Notes: a model not told the origin generated them from the letters alone. Positions 1 through 9,313 are shown, numbered from the stretch's first letter. The stretch: DNA of 64,000 bases from Pseudomaricurvus sp033283335 (GCA_033283335.1 JAWMQP010000002.1:186001-250000); one strand, 5' to 3'. Numbers and translations: made by a program.

Positions 1-13
1 CCTAAAATCATAT

Positions 14-31
14 TGTAATATCAATAATACA
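14..31. promoter_or_regulatory. GntR-type operator, copy 1
   Basis: TGTAATATCAATAATACA is an imperfect palindrome of form TGTA-n-TAT-nn-ATA-n-TACA. The same 18 bases, plus the next three (TTA), recur at 46828-46848 upstream of a methyltransferase gene. The symmetry resembles HutC-type GntR operators. It lies about 270 bp before the GntR gene and may also serve a gene to the left of the window. The sequence match is seen; binding is inferred. Confidence 0.55.
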
Positions 32-201
32 TTAAGGCAATGTACACTGATGCCTCGTTTGAGGCGGTCTGTTCCGGTATTTGGGTGGTTTCAGGCTTGT
101 TTCATGCCTGCTGGGGGATCAATTTTGTCCAGGCTGGAACAGTCCGGACTGTGGCGTGATATTTTACTCGGTTGGAAGATGGTAGTATCGCCCACAAAAG
201 G

Positions 202-229
202 TATAATGAGTTACCAATGATACATTAAG
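202..229 (+). promoter_or_regulatory. -10 element and second operator-like site of the GntR gene
   Basis: TATAAT at 202-207 is a consensus -10 hexamer. It is followed directly by TTACCAATGATACATTAAG (211-229), which shares most of the right half (CAATxATACATTAAG) of the operator at 14-37. A repressor site just downstream of -10 fits autorepression of the GntR gene. No good -35 at 17-bp spacing is visible. Confidence 0.45.
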
Positions 230-301
230 AGTGAGCGCTCGTGTTCGTATCTGTCAGGACCTGGCAGGTGTTGCAATGGACACTGTAACAGGAGATCAAA
301 C

Positions 302-1105
302 TTGGCTAGAGCATCTGTAATTTCATTATTAAAAAAACGCAGTAAGCAGGGGCTTGTCAGTGAAAGTCCGACCCCGCTCTACTACCAGCTCTATAGTTTG
401 CTGAAAGAACAAATCGTGGATGGAACCATCGGTTACGGCTCACAGCTGCCAACTGAGCAGGAACTGGGGGATGCTTTCGGGCTGTCTCGTATTACTGTGA
501 AACGGGCGATGGATGAATTGGCGGCCGAGAATCTGGTTGAGCGTCGCCGGGGGCGCGGCACCTCGGTCACCTATAAGTATAAGCCAAAGCCGGTCAAGGC
601 TCCCCTCGTCGGTATGCTGGAGAGCATTGAAACCATGGGCCGGCATACCCTCACCCGAACTCTGGATATAGCTGAAACCATACCGCCAGCCGAAATTCGC
701 CAAGAGTTGGGTTTGGAAGAAGACGCAGTGGCATGCCGGTTATTGCGTGTGCGTTTAACCGAAGATGAAAAGCTGCCATTTGCCTATTACGTTAGCTGGA
801 CACTGGCGCCAGCCAGCTGTTTTTCCGAGGCGGCCTTGAAAAAATCCACCCGTGTGGAAATTCTGCGTAACAGTGGGGTATCCATTTCACGTATTGATCA
901 ATTGCTCAGTGCTGAGACAGCCGATGCCACGGTTGCCCGTGAGTTGAATTTAAAGATTGGTGACCCCTTGCTGATTCTGGTCAGGCGTTCCTACGATAAC
1001 GACGGCAAATTGATTGATATTCTGCGTGGCAGTTATAACCCGGCCATCTTTCAGTATCAGATGAGCATGTCATTGAATGATGAGGGACAGGAAGAAAGCG
1101 AATAG
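302..1105 (+). CDS. GntR family transcriptional regulator (HutC/UTRA type)
   Basis: DNA-binding repressor of the GntR family, 267 aa, the usual size for the HutC subfamily. An N-terminal winged helix occupies about residues 25-95 (LYSLLKEQIVDG, then LPTEQELGDAFGLSRITVKRAMDEL with the recognition helix SRITVKRAM). A UTRA ligand domain follows at about 105-255. The start is TTG at 302, chosen because AGGAG stands at 290-294 and the protein then reads directly into the domain. The gene faces a terminator and, beyond it, the convergent methyltransferase pair. Upstream palindromes suggest autoregulation, and an identical palindrome lies before the second methyltransferase pair at 47 kb, so that operon is a plausible target. 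The ligand is unknown; UTRA domains commonly bind small acids, amino acids or sugars. Confidence 0.9.
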   Translation: MARASVISLLKKRSKQGLVSESPTPLYYQLYSLLKEQIVDGTIGYGSQLPTEQELGDAFGLSRITVKRAMDELAAENLVERRRGRGTSVTYKYKPKPVKAPLVGMLESIETMGRHTLTRTLDIAETIPPAEIRQELGLEEDAVACRLLRVRLTEDEKLPFAYYVSWTLAPASCFSEAALKKSTRVEILRNSGVSISRIDQLLSAETADATVARELNLKIGDPLLILVRRSYDNDGKLIDILRGSYNPAIFQYQMSMSLNDEGQEESE

Positions 1106-1174
1106 CGGGATGCTTTTGTTCTGTGCAGCTCGATTTTAAGGTTGCGATTGAATTGCGTGGGCAGTAAATATCAA

Positions 1175-1205
1175 CAAAAAAGGGCTGAATTCTCAGCCCT
1201 TTTTT
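1175..1205. terminator. Bidirectional rho-independent terminator
   Basis: Perfect 8-bp stem AGGGCTGA/TCAGCCCT (1181-1188, 1193-1200) with an ATTC loop, an A-run before it and a T-run after it. It sits between the convergent GntR gene and the small coiled-coil gene, and can serve both strands. Confidence 0.92.
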
Positions 1206-1228
1206 GTAAGACCAATACTGCTGTGCGA

Positions 1229-1600
1229 TTAATCCTGCGCGGCAATATCCTCAATGGTTTTGTTAAAGTCGCTGCTGGTCTGGTTGGTCGCCGCTTCATT
1301 GGCTTCCTTGCGAGCCAGGTAAAACAGGCGCTGCAGAAAGTCCTGTCGTCGGGCTTCGCGTTCTTGCAGGGCTGCCTCATCCAGTTCCAGTGATTCAATC
1401 GCGGCCGCCATGTCCAGCCCGTTCTGTTTGGCGACACGCTCCTGGGCGTCGATGCGGTCACGCAACACCGTGATCTCACTGGCCATAACCATCACCATGG
1501 ACATGACCTGGTCAATACCTTCTGCCTCGTAAAAGGCCGGGCGCTTGCCCTTGGCATCGCGAATTACGTGGGGGCGATCGGTTTCCGTAAATTGAGTCAT
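1229..1600 (-). CDS. Small coiled-coil protein, partner of methyltransferase (copy 1)
   Basis: I do not recognise a named family. The 123-aa acidic, probably helical protein has an N-terminal KGKRPAFYEAEG segment, a Met-rich stretch (about 32-45), and heptad-like charged helices to about residue 110. It is clearly paralogous to the 120-aa protein at 48344-48706: both have KGKRP-x-F near the N-terminus, a central LA/MASE-x-x-x-R-x-R-x-D-x-x-ER motif, and a C-terminal RRQDF/WQQEF-x-x-R segment. Its ATG overlaps the stop of the upstream methyltransferase gene by one base (TAATG), which implies translational coupling and a shared job. In both copies the order is methyltransferase then small protein. 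A role as a subunit or stabiliser of the methyltransferase is inference only. Confidence 0.8.
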   Translation of the reverse strand: MTQFTETDRPHVIRDAKGKRPAFYEAEGIDQVMSMVMVMASEITVLRDRIDAQERVAKQNGLDMAAAIESLELDEAALQEREARRQDFLQRLFYLARKEANEAATNQTSSDFNKTIEDIAAQD

Positions 1601-2829
1601 TATGCTACCTCTTCTTCTGCCAGGGGTTTTTCGGCGATCAGTACTTCCCAGCCACCGCCAGGCGCAAACTCGCCCGCGGTAAAGTCCCGGTCAGCCACCG
1701 CACCGGTGGACGCATCGTCGTAGCCGGAAGCCTGGGCGGCAAACTCCATCACCGCCATTGGCGCGGTGTCAAAGCGCACCTGGGTGTGTGGGAAGCCGGC
1801 GGATTCGGCCAACTGAATCTGGTCCATGTCGCGCATGGCGCCCCAGAATGGTTCATTGTTGTACCAGGTTTCATTATCGAGAATGAACTGGGTAAACGGG
1901 TCCATCAGATCAAACGGTGGCAGGTCGGCGTGAATCATCAGGCCACCCGGTGCCAGCAGGCGTTCACATTCATTGAAAATGCGGGGCATGGCTTTGCCGC
2001 TGGTTTCATGCAGCAGGATATGGCTCACCACCAGGTCAAAATAGCCGTCTTCAAAGGTGGTTTCCTCGGCATTCATCTGGGCGAAGTTAACCGGGTAACC
2101 CATGGCTTGTGCGCGCGCGTGGGCGTAACGCACCACTGGAGCGCCAACATCAATACCCCAGACTTCCGCATCCGGAAAATATTCTTTGTAGGGCAGGGTC
2201 GAGTGACCGACGGTGCAGCCCATGTCGAGAATTCTGCGCGGTTTGAAATCGGGTTTGTGGCGTTTCAGGTAGTTGCACACCGAGCGACCCATGTCGTCAT
2301 TGTCGGGGCCGGTGTAGCCCATGCTATAGAGATAAACGCCACGGTCGTAGAGAGCGCCTACGGAAATATCATTTTCAGTCACTTCCGAGCAGTAGCCGCC
2401 GGGCATGCAGTGGATATCAATGGCACTGACATAGCGAGGCGGTACAAAGCCTTCAGGGATACGCAATTCCGCGGGGGATTGAGCGGATAATTGAGCAGCT
2501 TTCTCAATCAATTCCGGCAGCTGGCGATCAATGCTGACATTGGTGGATTCCCACAATAACTCCTGGGCGACGCGATTGATGGAGGCATACAGTCGGAAAT
2601 AGGGATCCTTGATCATGCCCTTACGAATTTCCTGGCGGTTTTCCGGGGCATGACCGTGCTCTTTCTGGAACTTGGCTGCCACGCGATTTTCATAAATGGG
2701 TTGCAGGCCGGTTAGCAAATCGCTCTGGATAAAACCTTTAAGGCTTTTGGCAAACTCCTGGCGCGACGCTTCGTCGTGAGTGATATCAGGCAGCATGTCA
2801 TGGCGGGCCTGCTGAAAACAGTTAAGCAT
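1600..2829 (-). CDS. Class I SAM-dependent methyltransferase with N-terminal extension (copy 1)
   Basis: Predicted cytosolic methyltransferase, 409 aa. Residues 1-195 form an unrecognised N-terminal domain containing a conserved HCMPGGYC motif at 140-147. A Rossmann methyltransferase core follows, with motif I LDMGCTVG at 201-208, an acidic VWGIDVG motif II, NAEE and the FDLVVSHILLHE post-motif region. I start at ATG 2829, where AGAGAGG lies 7 nt upstream; an in-frame start at 2892 lacks a ribosome site and would add 21 residues absent from the paralogue. It is paralogous over its whole length to the protein at 47127-48347. The acceptor substrate is unknown. The gene is divergent from hyuA, with an Fnr-like palindrome between them. 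Confidence 0.85.
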   Translation of the reverse strand: MLNCFQQARHDMLPDITHDEASRQEFAKSLKGFIQSDLLTGLQPIYENRVAAKFQKEHGHAPENRQEIRKGMIKDPYFRLYASINRVAQELLWESTNVSIDRQLPELIEKAAQLSAQSPAELRIPEGFVPPRYVSAIDIHCMPGGYCSEVTENDISVGALYDRGVYLYSMGYTGPDNDDMGRSVCNYLKRHKPDFKPRRILDMGCTVGHSTLPYKEYFPDAEVWGIDVGAPVVRYAHARAQAMGYPVNFAQMNAEETTFEDGYFDLVVSHILLHETSGKAMPRIFNECERLLAPGGLMIHADLPPFDLMDPFTQFILDNETWYNNEPFWGAMRDMDQIQLAESAGFPHTQVRFDTAPMAVMEFAAQASGYDDASTGAVADRDFTAGEFAPGGGWEVLIAEKPLAEEEVA

Positions 2830-2947
2830 GATGAACCTCTCTGTTAGTCCGTGAACCATCCCGGCAAATCTGAAAAACGATGGATTTGGCAAAATGGATT
2901 CATGATCGATACCCGGTTAACGATAGGGATGGACCTCTTGAAATGCA

Positions 2948-2961
2948 TTGACAATTGTCAT
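2948..2961 (+). promoter_or_regulatory. Fnr-type box 1, before the hyuA-like gene
   Basis: TTGACAATTGTCAT contains the perfect palindrome TGACAATTGTCA and is followed by GG. It matches four other sites in the window. A -10-like TACTCT at 2983-2988 puts the box centre about 41 bp before the expected start of transcription, the class II activator position for Crp/Fnr proteins. It lies between the divergent methyltransferase and hyuA-like genes. Confidence 0.65.
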
Positions 2962-3116
2962 GGAAGAAAATGGGCAGCCGGATACTCTAATTCCAACCTT
3001 GATCGTTACTGAGGAACCACATTTGGATGTTACGAAATGTCGTTTCACGCTGGGCCTGAGTAGGGATCGATTACCACACAAACCAGATCTGCCTATACCA
3101 TTGAGGGAGTTACAAT

Positions 3117-5177
3117 ATGAGTTATCGTCTAGGCGTTGATGTTGGGGGGACGTTTACCGACCTTCTCTTGATAAATGAACAGACTGGAGAAACCTTCACA
3201 GCCAAGGTGCCTTCCACCCCGCATGACTCGTCAGAGGGTGTGCTGAATGGTGTGGCTCGCATTTGTGAAGAGTCGGGCGTGAACCCGAAACAAATCGCAC
3301 GGGTTATGCACGGTACCACCGTCGCCACCAATGCCGTACTGACCGGCAAGGGCGCCAAAGTTGGTCTGGTCACCACTAAAGGTTACGAACAAACCCTGCA
3401 GGTGGCTCGATCGTTTTGTCCGGGTGGCCTGGGTGGCTGGGTCAGCTACGTCAAGAATCCATTGCTGGCCCCGCTGGAACTGACCATTGGTGCAGTAGAG
3501 CGTATCGATGCCAAAGGCAAAGTTGTTCAAGCCCTGGATGAAGCTGCATTGCGGCAGGAATTGCAGGCACTGGCCGACAAGGGTGAGGTGGAAGCACTGA
3601 CCATCTGCCTGATCAACGCCTACATCAACGGTGAGCACGAAGTCCGCGCCCGTGATATTGCCCGTGAGATTTTCGGTGATGTGCCGATTTCCATTTCCAG
3701 TGAAGTGGTGCCGGAAATGCAGGAGTATGAGCGTACCGAAACCACGGTGGTGAATTCCTACGTGCGTCCTGAAGTTTCCAAATACGTCAACAACCTGCAA
3801 AACGCCCTGATTGAGCGCATGGGAGAAGAGGTGCAGTTGTCGATTTTGCGTTCCGACGGTGGCCTGGCCTCCGGACGTGCTTCGGCCGAATCTCCTGTTA
3901 ACTTGTTGATGTCCGGACCTGCCGGTGGGGTGTCCGGTGCGATCTATTTCTGTAGTCGGGCCGGGTATGATGACATTCTCACCTTCGATATGGGCGGAAC
4001 CTCAACCGACGTTGCCCTGATTCAGAATTCAAAGGCTAAAGTTCGCCGGGAAACCGTGGTGGGTGACGTGCGTGTGCGTGCGCCGTCGGTTGATGTGCGC
4101 ACCGTCGGTGCCGGCGGTGGTTCCATTGCCTTTGTGCCGGAGCTGACCAAGGCGCTGCGTGTCGGCCCTGAGTCTGCCGGTGCGGTTCCTGGACCTGCGG
4201 CCTATATGAAAGGCGGCACCGAACCCACGGTATGTGATGCCAACGTGGTGCTGGGTTATCTGCCCTCCGATGTGCAGCTGGGTGGTGCGATGGCCATTGA
4301 CCGCGAGGCAGCTGTGGCGGCGGTGACCAAAGTGGCCGATGCCATGGGCATCGGTGTGATGGAAGCGGCCGAAGGAATCATCAAGATTGCCAATGAAGCC
4401 ATGTTTGGTGCGCTGCGTCTGGTCTCGGTAGAGCAGGGTTACGACCCCCGTGATTTCGCATTGGTAGGCTTTGGTGGTGCAGGTCCTCTGCATGCCAATG
4501 CCCTGGGCATCCTGACGGAAGCCTGGCCGGTGATTGTACCTCCGGGTCCCGGTGTACTGTGTGCCTATGGTGATGCCACCACCCAGGTGCAGGATGAAGC
4601 GGCGCGCACCTACCTGACACTGGCGCAAAACACTTCGAAAGAATCTCTGGTTGAGGATCTGAAAGATCTGCGCGCGAAAGCCTCTGAATCCCTGATCGCT
4701 GACGGTATTGCCGAGTCTGATCTGGACGTGGAATACCAGGCTGATCTGCGTTACGCCGGTCAGGCATTCGAAATTCCTGTGGAATTCTCTGCTGAAGAAC
4801 TCAACGAAAAAGGTCTGGCGGTACTGACCGAGCCGTTTGATGAGGAACACGAAAAACTGTTTACCTTCAAGCTGGGTGATGGTCATGAAATTCTCATGAT
4901 TCGTGCGGTGGTTAAAGCCAAATCCGGGTCGATTGCCGAGCGCAAACTGGGTGAAGACACCTTGTCGCTGGAAGACTGCAAGATTGAGGACACCCGTTTC
5001 TATTACGACGGCCAGTGGCACGATGGGGCAATTTATGACCGCAGCAAGCTGCACACCAAACTGGTGGTAGTAGGTCCCGCCATTGTCAGTGAAATGGATT
5101 CCACCACGGTGGTATTGCCCGGCTATGCCGCCAGCATTGATACCGTCGGTAACCTGTTAATCAATCCTGTGAAATAA
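3117..5177 (+). CDS. Hydantoinase/oxoprolinase family subunit A (HyuA-like)
   Basis: ATP-dependent amidohydrolase or carboxylase subunit of the HyuA/acetone carboxylase beta/oxoprolinase superfamily, 686 aa, full length. The N-terminus YRLGVDVGGTFTDLLL is the hallmark ATP-binding segment; MHGTTVATNAV, LSGPAGGVSGA (here MSGPAGGVSGA) and FDMGGTSTDVAL are the ASKHA-fold signatures, and a C-terminal hydantoinase domain follows. GAGGG-type ribosome site (GAGGGAG) lies just before ATG 3117. It is followed after 14 nt by the B subunit. Family members open hydantoins or 5-oxoproline, or carboxylate ketones; no third (gamma) carboxylase subunit is present, so hydrolysis of a cyclic amide is more likely. 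The exact substrate cannot be told from sequence. Confidence 0.9.
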   Translation: MSYRLGVDVGGTFTDLLLINEQTGETFTAKVPSTPHDSSEGVLNGVARICEESGVNPKQIARVMHGTTVATNAVLTGKGAKVGLVTTKGYEQTLQVARSFCPGGLGGWVSYVKNPLLAPLELTIGAVERIDAKGKVVQALDEAALRQELQALADKGEVEALTICLINAYINGEHEVRARDIAREIFGDVPISISSEVVPEMQEYERTETTVVNSYVRPEVSKYVNNLQNALIERMGEEVQLSILRSDGGLASGRASAESPVNLLMSGPAGGVSGAIYFCSRAGYDDILTFDMGGTSTDVALIQNSKAKVRRETVVGDVRVRAPSVDVRTVGAGGGSIAFVPELTKALRVGPESAGAVPGPAAYMKGGTEPTVCDANVVLGYLPSDVQLGGAMAIDREAAVAAVTKVADAMGIGVMEAAEGIIKIANEAMFGALRLVSVEQGYDPRDFALVGFGGAGPLHANALGILTEAWPVIVPPGPGVLCAYGDATTQVQDEAARTYLTLAQNTSKESLVEDLKDLRAKASESLIADGIAESDLDVEYQADLRYAGQAFEIPVEFSAEELNEKGLAVLTEPFDEEHEKLFTFKLGDGHEILMIRAVVKAKSGSIAERKLGEDTLSLEDCKIEDTRFYYDGQWHDGAIYDRSKLHTKLVVVGPAIVSEMDSTTVVLPGYAASIDTVGNLLINPVK

Positions 5178-5191
5178 GTGGGGGTAGAACC

Positions 5192-7060
5192 ATGAGTGCG
5201 ATTATTTTAGAAACCAACCCAACCCCGCTGCAGCGTGTCGATGTCGATGGCGTAACGGTTGATATCATTGAAAATGCCTTGCGTAATGCCCGTGAAGAAA
5301 TGGATGCGGTCTTGTTTCGTACCGCCATGTCACCGGGTATTCGTGAACAGGGTGACTGCTTTCCGCTGATTGCCAACCGCAACGGTAAAATGGTGGTGGG
5401 CCAGATGGGGTCGTTCATTACCGGTTTTACCGACGCTTACGAAGGTACTCTGGAAGAAGGCGATGTCATTCTGACCAATGACCCTTACATGTGTAACGGC
5501 GCCATTTCCCATTTGAATGACTGGCTGGTACTGGTGCCGGTATTCAAGAACGGCCGTCATATTGCCTGGTCGGCCATGTTCGGTCACATGTCAGACAACG
5601 GTGGCATGGTGCCAGGTTCCATGCCCATTGAGGCCAGCACCATTTTCCAGGAAGGGGTGCGTATCCCGCCGGTGAAACTCTACAAAAAAGGCGAGCTGCA
5701 GGAAGAAGTTCTGGAGCTTATTCTACACAACGTGCGCACGCCCCAGTGGAACCGTTTTGACCTGAATGCTCTGGTGGCAGCCTGTAATACCGCGGCCAAG
5801 CGCTGTAATGAGCTGGCTGATCGCTTTGGTGACGATGTGTTTGATTCCACCATGCAGATCATGCTGGAGCGTAACAAGATGGCCATGGGTGAGATCATCA
5901 AGATGTTCATCCCGGAAGAGCCACGCGAGTTTGCCGATTACCTCTGTGATGACGGTAAAGGCATGGGGCCTTACAAAATCAACTGTAAAATGTGGCGTGA
6001 AGGCGAAAAGGTTATCTTCGATTTCGACGGTACCGATCCTCAAGCCCAGAGCTCCGTCAACTTCTATCTGAACGAAGAAATGTTCAAGATGTTTTTCGGC
6101 TCGTTCACCATCAACGTGGTGGATCCGCAAATCATCTTTAATGACGGTTTCTATGATCTGGTGGATGTGCGTATCCCAGAGGGAACCCTGCTGAAGCCGA
6201 AGTATCCGGCGGCACTGTCTGGCCGTACCCACGCCCTGGGCCGTATCTTCGATATCCTTGGTGCCCTGCTGGGTATGGGCGCGCCCGAGCAGTTATTGAA
6301 TGCGGCCGGTTTCTCTGACTCCCCGCATTTGTTCTACTCCGGCTACGACGACAAGGGCGAGTGGTTCCAGCTGTTCCAGATTGGTTTTGGTGGTATCCCC
6401 GGACGTCCCGTTGGCGATGGTCCGGATGGTCACTCACTGTGGCCAGGCTTTACTAATGTGCCGAATGAATTTATTGAATCCTATTTCCCCATGCGAATCG
6501 AGACCTATGAAACCATTCCCGATTCCGGTGGTGCCGGTTTGCACCGCGGAGGTAATGGCTTAACCGTAGCCTATCGCTTCTTGTGTGACGGTGAGATCGC
6601 GATTCACGATGACCGCTGGCTGGTACACCCCTGGGGCGTCAATGGTGGCGAGCCGGGCATGCGTTCTACCAAGCGTATGGTGCGTGTCGATGGCAGTGAA
6701 GAGTGGTTGCCGTCCAAGTGTGAAAACGTGAAGGTGAAAGCCGGTGACCTGCTTCACTTCAACACTTGGGGTGGCGGTGGCTGGGGCGACCCTTACCAGC
6801 GTGATCCCGCCGCGGTACTGACCGATGTGAAGCGTAATCTGGTGTCGGTGGAAGGGGCCAAACGCTACGGTGTTGTGATCGTCGATGGCGCTGTGGATGA
6901 GGCGGCAACGACCGCGCTGCGCAATCAACTGCAAGCCGAGCGGGGTGCGGTGTCGATGTTTAACCACGGTGGCACGATCGAAGAGATCAAGGCCCGCTGT
7001 CTGGAAGAAACCCACATGCAACCACCGGTTTCCCCGACGTTTCAGGTAGTCAGCAACTAA
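5192..7060 (+). CDS. Hydantoinase B/oxoprolinase family subunit (HyuB-like)
   Basis: Partner of the preceding HyuA-like subunit, 622 aa, slightly longer than most HyuB proteins. Family signatures seen are AREEMDAVLFRTAMSPGIREQGD near the N-terminus, the VILTNDPYMCNGAISHLNDW segment, and the C-terminal FNTWGGGGWGDPYQRDP glycine-rich motif. GGGGG precedes ATG 5192 at normal spacing, and the 14-nt gap from hyuA implies co-transcription and a heteromeric enzyme. Lying next to LeuC/LeuD-like genes and a DUF1838 gene, it probably belongs to a catabolic operon rather than to glutathione or oxoproline housekeeping. Confidence 0.9.
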   Translation: MSAIILETNPTPLQRVDVDGVTVDIIENALRNAREEMDAVLFRTAMSPGIREQGDCFPLIANRNGKMVVGQMGSFITGFTDAYEGTLEEGDVILTNDPYMCNGAISHLNDWLVLVPVFKNGRHIAWSAMFGHMSDNGGMVPGSMPIEASTIFQEGVRIPPVKLYKKGELQEEVLELILHNVRTPQWNRFDLNALVAACNTAAKRCNELADRFGDDVFDSTMQIMLERNKMAMGEIIKMFIPEEPREFADYLCDDGKGMGPYKINCKMWREGEKVIFDFDGTDPQAQSSVNFYLNEEMFKMFFGSFTINVVDPQIIFNDGFYDLVDVRIPEGTLLKPKYPAALSGRTHALGRIFDILGALLGMGAPEQLLNAAGFSDSPHLFYSGYDDKGEWFQLFQIGFGGIPGRPVGDGPDGHSLWPGFTNVPNEFIESYFPMRIETYETIPDSGGAGLHRGGNGLTVAYRFLCDGEIAIHDDRWLVHPWGVNGGEPGMRSTKRMVRVDGSEEWLPSKCENVKVKAGDLLHFNTWGGGGWGDPYQRDPAAVLTDVKRNLVSVEGAKRYGVVIVDGAVDEAATTALRNQLQAERGAVSMFNHGGTIEEIKARCLEETHMQPPVSPTFQVVSN

Positions 7061-7136
7061 GTCTGAATCCGTTCAGCTCTCGGGTCGGCTACCAGTCTTA
7101 CACTCAAGTAGGGCTAGTGGCCGGCCAGTGGTTTAA

Positions 7137-7171
7137 CGTTCGACACGGCGAACGAAATAATCCGCATTATT
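7137..7171. other. Paired inverted repeats between hyuB-like and leuC-like genes
   Basis: Two adjacent inverted repeats: CGTTCG-ACACGG-CGAACG (7137-7154) and AATAAT-CCGC-ATTATT (7156-7171), the latter followed by a T-rich run (TCTTTTATTTTATT). The second may act as a weak terminator or the pair as an operator for the downstream leuC-like gene. Only the symmetry is seen. Confidence 0.35.
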
Positions 7172-7244
7172 CTTTTATTTTATTCATTTCTTACTCAATC
7201 CTTATGCCATTCGCATCAGGTGCCTGATTGCAGGAGATTCAAGC

Positions 7245-8675
7245 ATGGGTGCTGAGAATTCACCTAAAACCCTCTACGACAAGATCTGGGACAGTCGCTG
7301 CGTAAAGAACTATGACGATGGGACCTCGCTGATCTATATAAACCGACATATTTTGCATGAGGTTTCCTCCGCGCAGGCGTTTGAGGGCTTGCGGGACAGT
7401 GGCCGACAACCCTGGCGTCGGGAGTCGGTCATTGCCACGCCCGACCATAATGTTCCAACCACAGAGCGGGAACTCGGCATTGACGGTATCCGCGATGACG
7501 TATCCAGAATCCAGGTAAAAGCCCTCGACGATAACTGCCGGGAATTTGATTTACGGCAGTTTGGTTTGAACGATACGCGCCAGGGGATTGTGCATGTGAT
7601 TGCACCAGAACAGGGACTGACTTTGCCTGGCATGACAGTGGTTTGTGGTGACTCACATACTTCGACTCACGGTGCACTGGCGGCTCTGGGGGTGGGTATT
7701 GGCACCTCCGAAGTGGAACATGTGCTGGCCACACAATGTCTGTTGCAGCGCAAAGCGCGCAACATGCTGATCGAAATAAACGGTGAACTCGGCACCGGTG
7801 TGACAGCAAAAGATGTGGTGCTCTATGTGATTGGGCAAATCGGTACGGCGGCGGGTACCGGCTGTACCATTGAATTCGCCGGTTCAACCATCCGGGCATT
7901 GACCATGGAAGGTCGCATGACCGTTTGCAATATGGCGATCGAAGTGGGTGCGAGAGCCGGGTTGGTGGCGTTTGATGACGTCACCGCAGCCTATGTCAAA
8001 GGACGCCCGCACGCGCCCGCTGGCGAACAATGGCAACAAGCCATCGACCATTGGCGCAACTTGCACTCCGATGCTGGCGCTCACTTTGATGAAATTTTCC
8101 GCTTTGATGCGGCCGATATCCGGCCTCAGGTCACCTGGGGTACCTCGCCAGAGATGGTGGCCCCGGTTGATGCTCTGGTCCCGGATCCTGATGTACAGAA
8201 GGATGCAGGTCGCGCGAGTGATTACCGTGCGGCTCTGGAATACATGGGACTGCAAGCCAGTCAGCCGCTGACCAGCATTAACGTGGATCGTGTCTTTATC
8301 GGTTCCTGCACCAATTCGCGTATTGAAGATATACGGGCTGTGGCGGCGGTTGTCGAAGGTAAAAAACTGGCGTCAACGGTAAAGCAGGGATTGGTGGTGC
8401 CGGGTTCTGGTTTGGTCAAACGCCAGGCAGAAAAAGAAGGCCTGGATCTGATTATTAAAGCCGCTGGGTTTGAATGGCGTGAACCGGGATGTTCCATGTG
8501 CCTGGGTATGAACGCCGATCAGTTACAACCCGGCGAGCATAGTGCATCCACTTCTAACAGAAACTTTGTCGGTCGCCAGGGTATTGGTGGTCGAACGCAT
8601 CTGGTGAGTCCGGCCATGGCAGCGGCGGCGGCGATTGCCGGCCACTTTGTCGATATCAGTAAGGGAGGATGGTAA
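7245..8675 (+). CDS. leuC: LeuC-type hydro-lyase large subunit (aconitase family)
   Basis: [4Fe-4S] hydro-lyase large subunit, 476 aa, the usual LeuC length. Cluster-ligand motifs GSCTNSR and GCSMC are present, with the family segments VVCGDSHTSTHGALAALGVGIGTSEVEHVLATQ and the C-terminal GRQGIGGRTHLVSPAMAAAAAIAGHF. AGGAG lies 9 nt before ATG 7245. The small subunit follows immediately. In leucine synthesis it isomerises isopropylmalate, but no leuA or leuB lies nearby. Relatives also hydrate maleate, citraconate or dimethylmaleate. The catabolic neighbours and an isocitrate-lyase-family enzyme at 24.9 kb make such a role possible. The assignment to the fold is firm and the substrate is open. 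Confidence 0.88.
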   Translation: MGAENSPKTLYDKIWDSRCVKNYDDGTSLIYINRHILHEVSSAQAFEGLRDSGRQPWRRESVIATPDHNVPTTERELGIDGIRDDVSRIQVKALDDNCREFDLRQFGLNDTRQGIVHVIAPEQGLTLPGMTVVCGDSHTSTHGALAALGVGIGTSEVEHVLATQCLLQRKARNMLIEINGELGTGVTAKDVVLYVIGQIGTAAGTGCTIEFAGSTIRALTMEGRMTVCNMAIEVGARAGLVAFDDVTAAYVKGRPHAPAGEQWQQAIDHWRNLHSDAGAHFDEIFRFDAADIRPQVTWGTSPEMVAPVDALVPDPDVQKDAGRASDYRAALEYMGLQASQPLTSINVDRVFIGSCTNSRIEDIRAVAAVVEGKKLASTVKQGLVVPGSGLVKRQAEKEGLDLIIKAAGFEWREPGCSMCLGMNADQLQPGEHSASTSNRNFVGRQGIGGRTHLVSPAMAAAAAIAGHFVDISKGGW

Positions 8676-8677
8676 CC

Positions 8678-9313
8678 ATGCAGGCTTTTATTCGACATAC
8701 AGGCAAAGTGATTCCACTGGATCGAGCCAATGTGGATACGGACGCGCTTCTGCCGAAACAATATCTCAAATCCATCAGTAAATTTGGTTTTGCGGACTGG
8801 TTGTTTGATGACTTTCGTTACCTGGATCCAGGTGATGTCAATACCGACACCAGCAGCCGTCGTTTAAACCCGGATTTTGTGTTGAACAAGCCCGGATTTG
8901 AAGGCGGCAGCGTACTGCTTTCCCGCGCCAACTTCGGTTGTGGTTCGAGCCGTGAACACGCGGTATGGGCGTTGCGGGACTATGGTATCCGCGTGGTGCT
9001 GGCTTCCAGTTTTGCCGATATTTTTTACAACAACTGTTTTAAAAACGGCATTCTGCCGCTGGCGTTACCGGTGGAAAAAATCAGTCAGTTGTTTCAGCTG
9101 TGCAAAGACTCCGAATCACTGGAATTAACCGTCGATCTGGAAAACTGCCAGATCAGGATCAGTGAGTCAGAGACCTGGTCGTTCACTATCGATGCCGGTC
9201 GGCGGGAAAACTTGCTGACGGGGCGGGATGAAATTGCCGTGACCTTACTGCAATCGGATGTCATCAGGCAATTTGAGAGTCACTTACAGCAACGCGAGCC
9301 CTGGGCGTTTTAA
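8678..9313 (+). CDS. leuD: LeuD-type hydro-lyase small subunit
   Basis: Small (swivel-domain) subunit of the LeuCD-type hydro-lyase, 211 aa. The N-terminus MQAFIRHTGKVIPLDRANVDTDALLPKQYL and the FGCGSSREHAVWAL motif are diagnostic of LeuD. I chose ATG 8678, with GGAGG at 8664-8668 and the canonical LeuD N-terminus; an in-frame ATG at 8669, inside the leuC stop region, would add only three residues. It forms a heterodimer with the preceding product. The role follows that of the large subunit: isopropylmalate isomerase, or hydration of a maleate-type acid in catabolism. Confidence 0.9.
   Translation: MQAFIRHTGKVIPLDRANVDTDALLPKQYLKSISKFGFADWLFDDFRYLDPGDVNTDTSSRRLNPDFVLNKPGFEGGSVLLSRANFGCGSSREHAVWALRDYGIRVVLASSFADIFYNNCFKNGILPLALPVEKISQLFQLCKDSESLELTVDLENCQIRISESETWSFTIDAGRRENLLTGRDEIAVTLLQSDVIRQFESHLQQREPWAF

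Noticed and set aside
2948..3139. Short open frame of 63 codons before hyuA
   Set aside because: It overlaps the hyuA start and the regulatory gap, has no ribosome site and no recognisable protein sequence.
3117..7060. Acetone or acetophenone carboxylase operon
   Set aside because: Only HyuA- and HyuB-like subunits are present; the gamma subunit expected of acetone carboxylase is missing.
7245..9313. Leucine biosynthesis operon
   Set aside because: No leuA or leuB nearby and the neighbours are catabolic; the symbols leuC and leuD describe family, not proven role.
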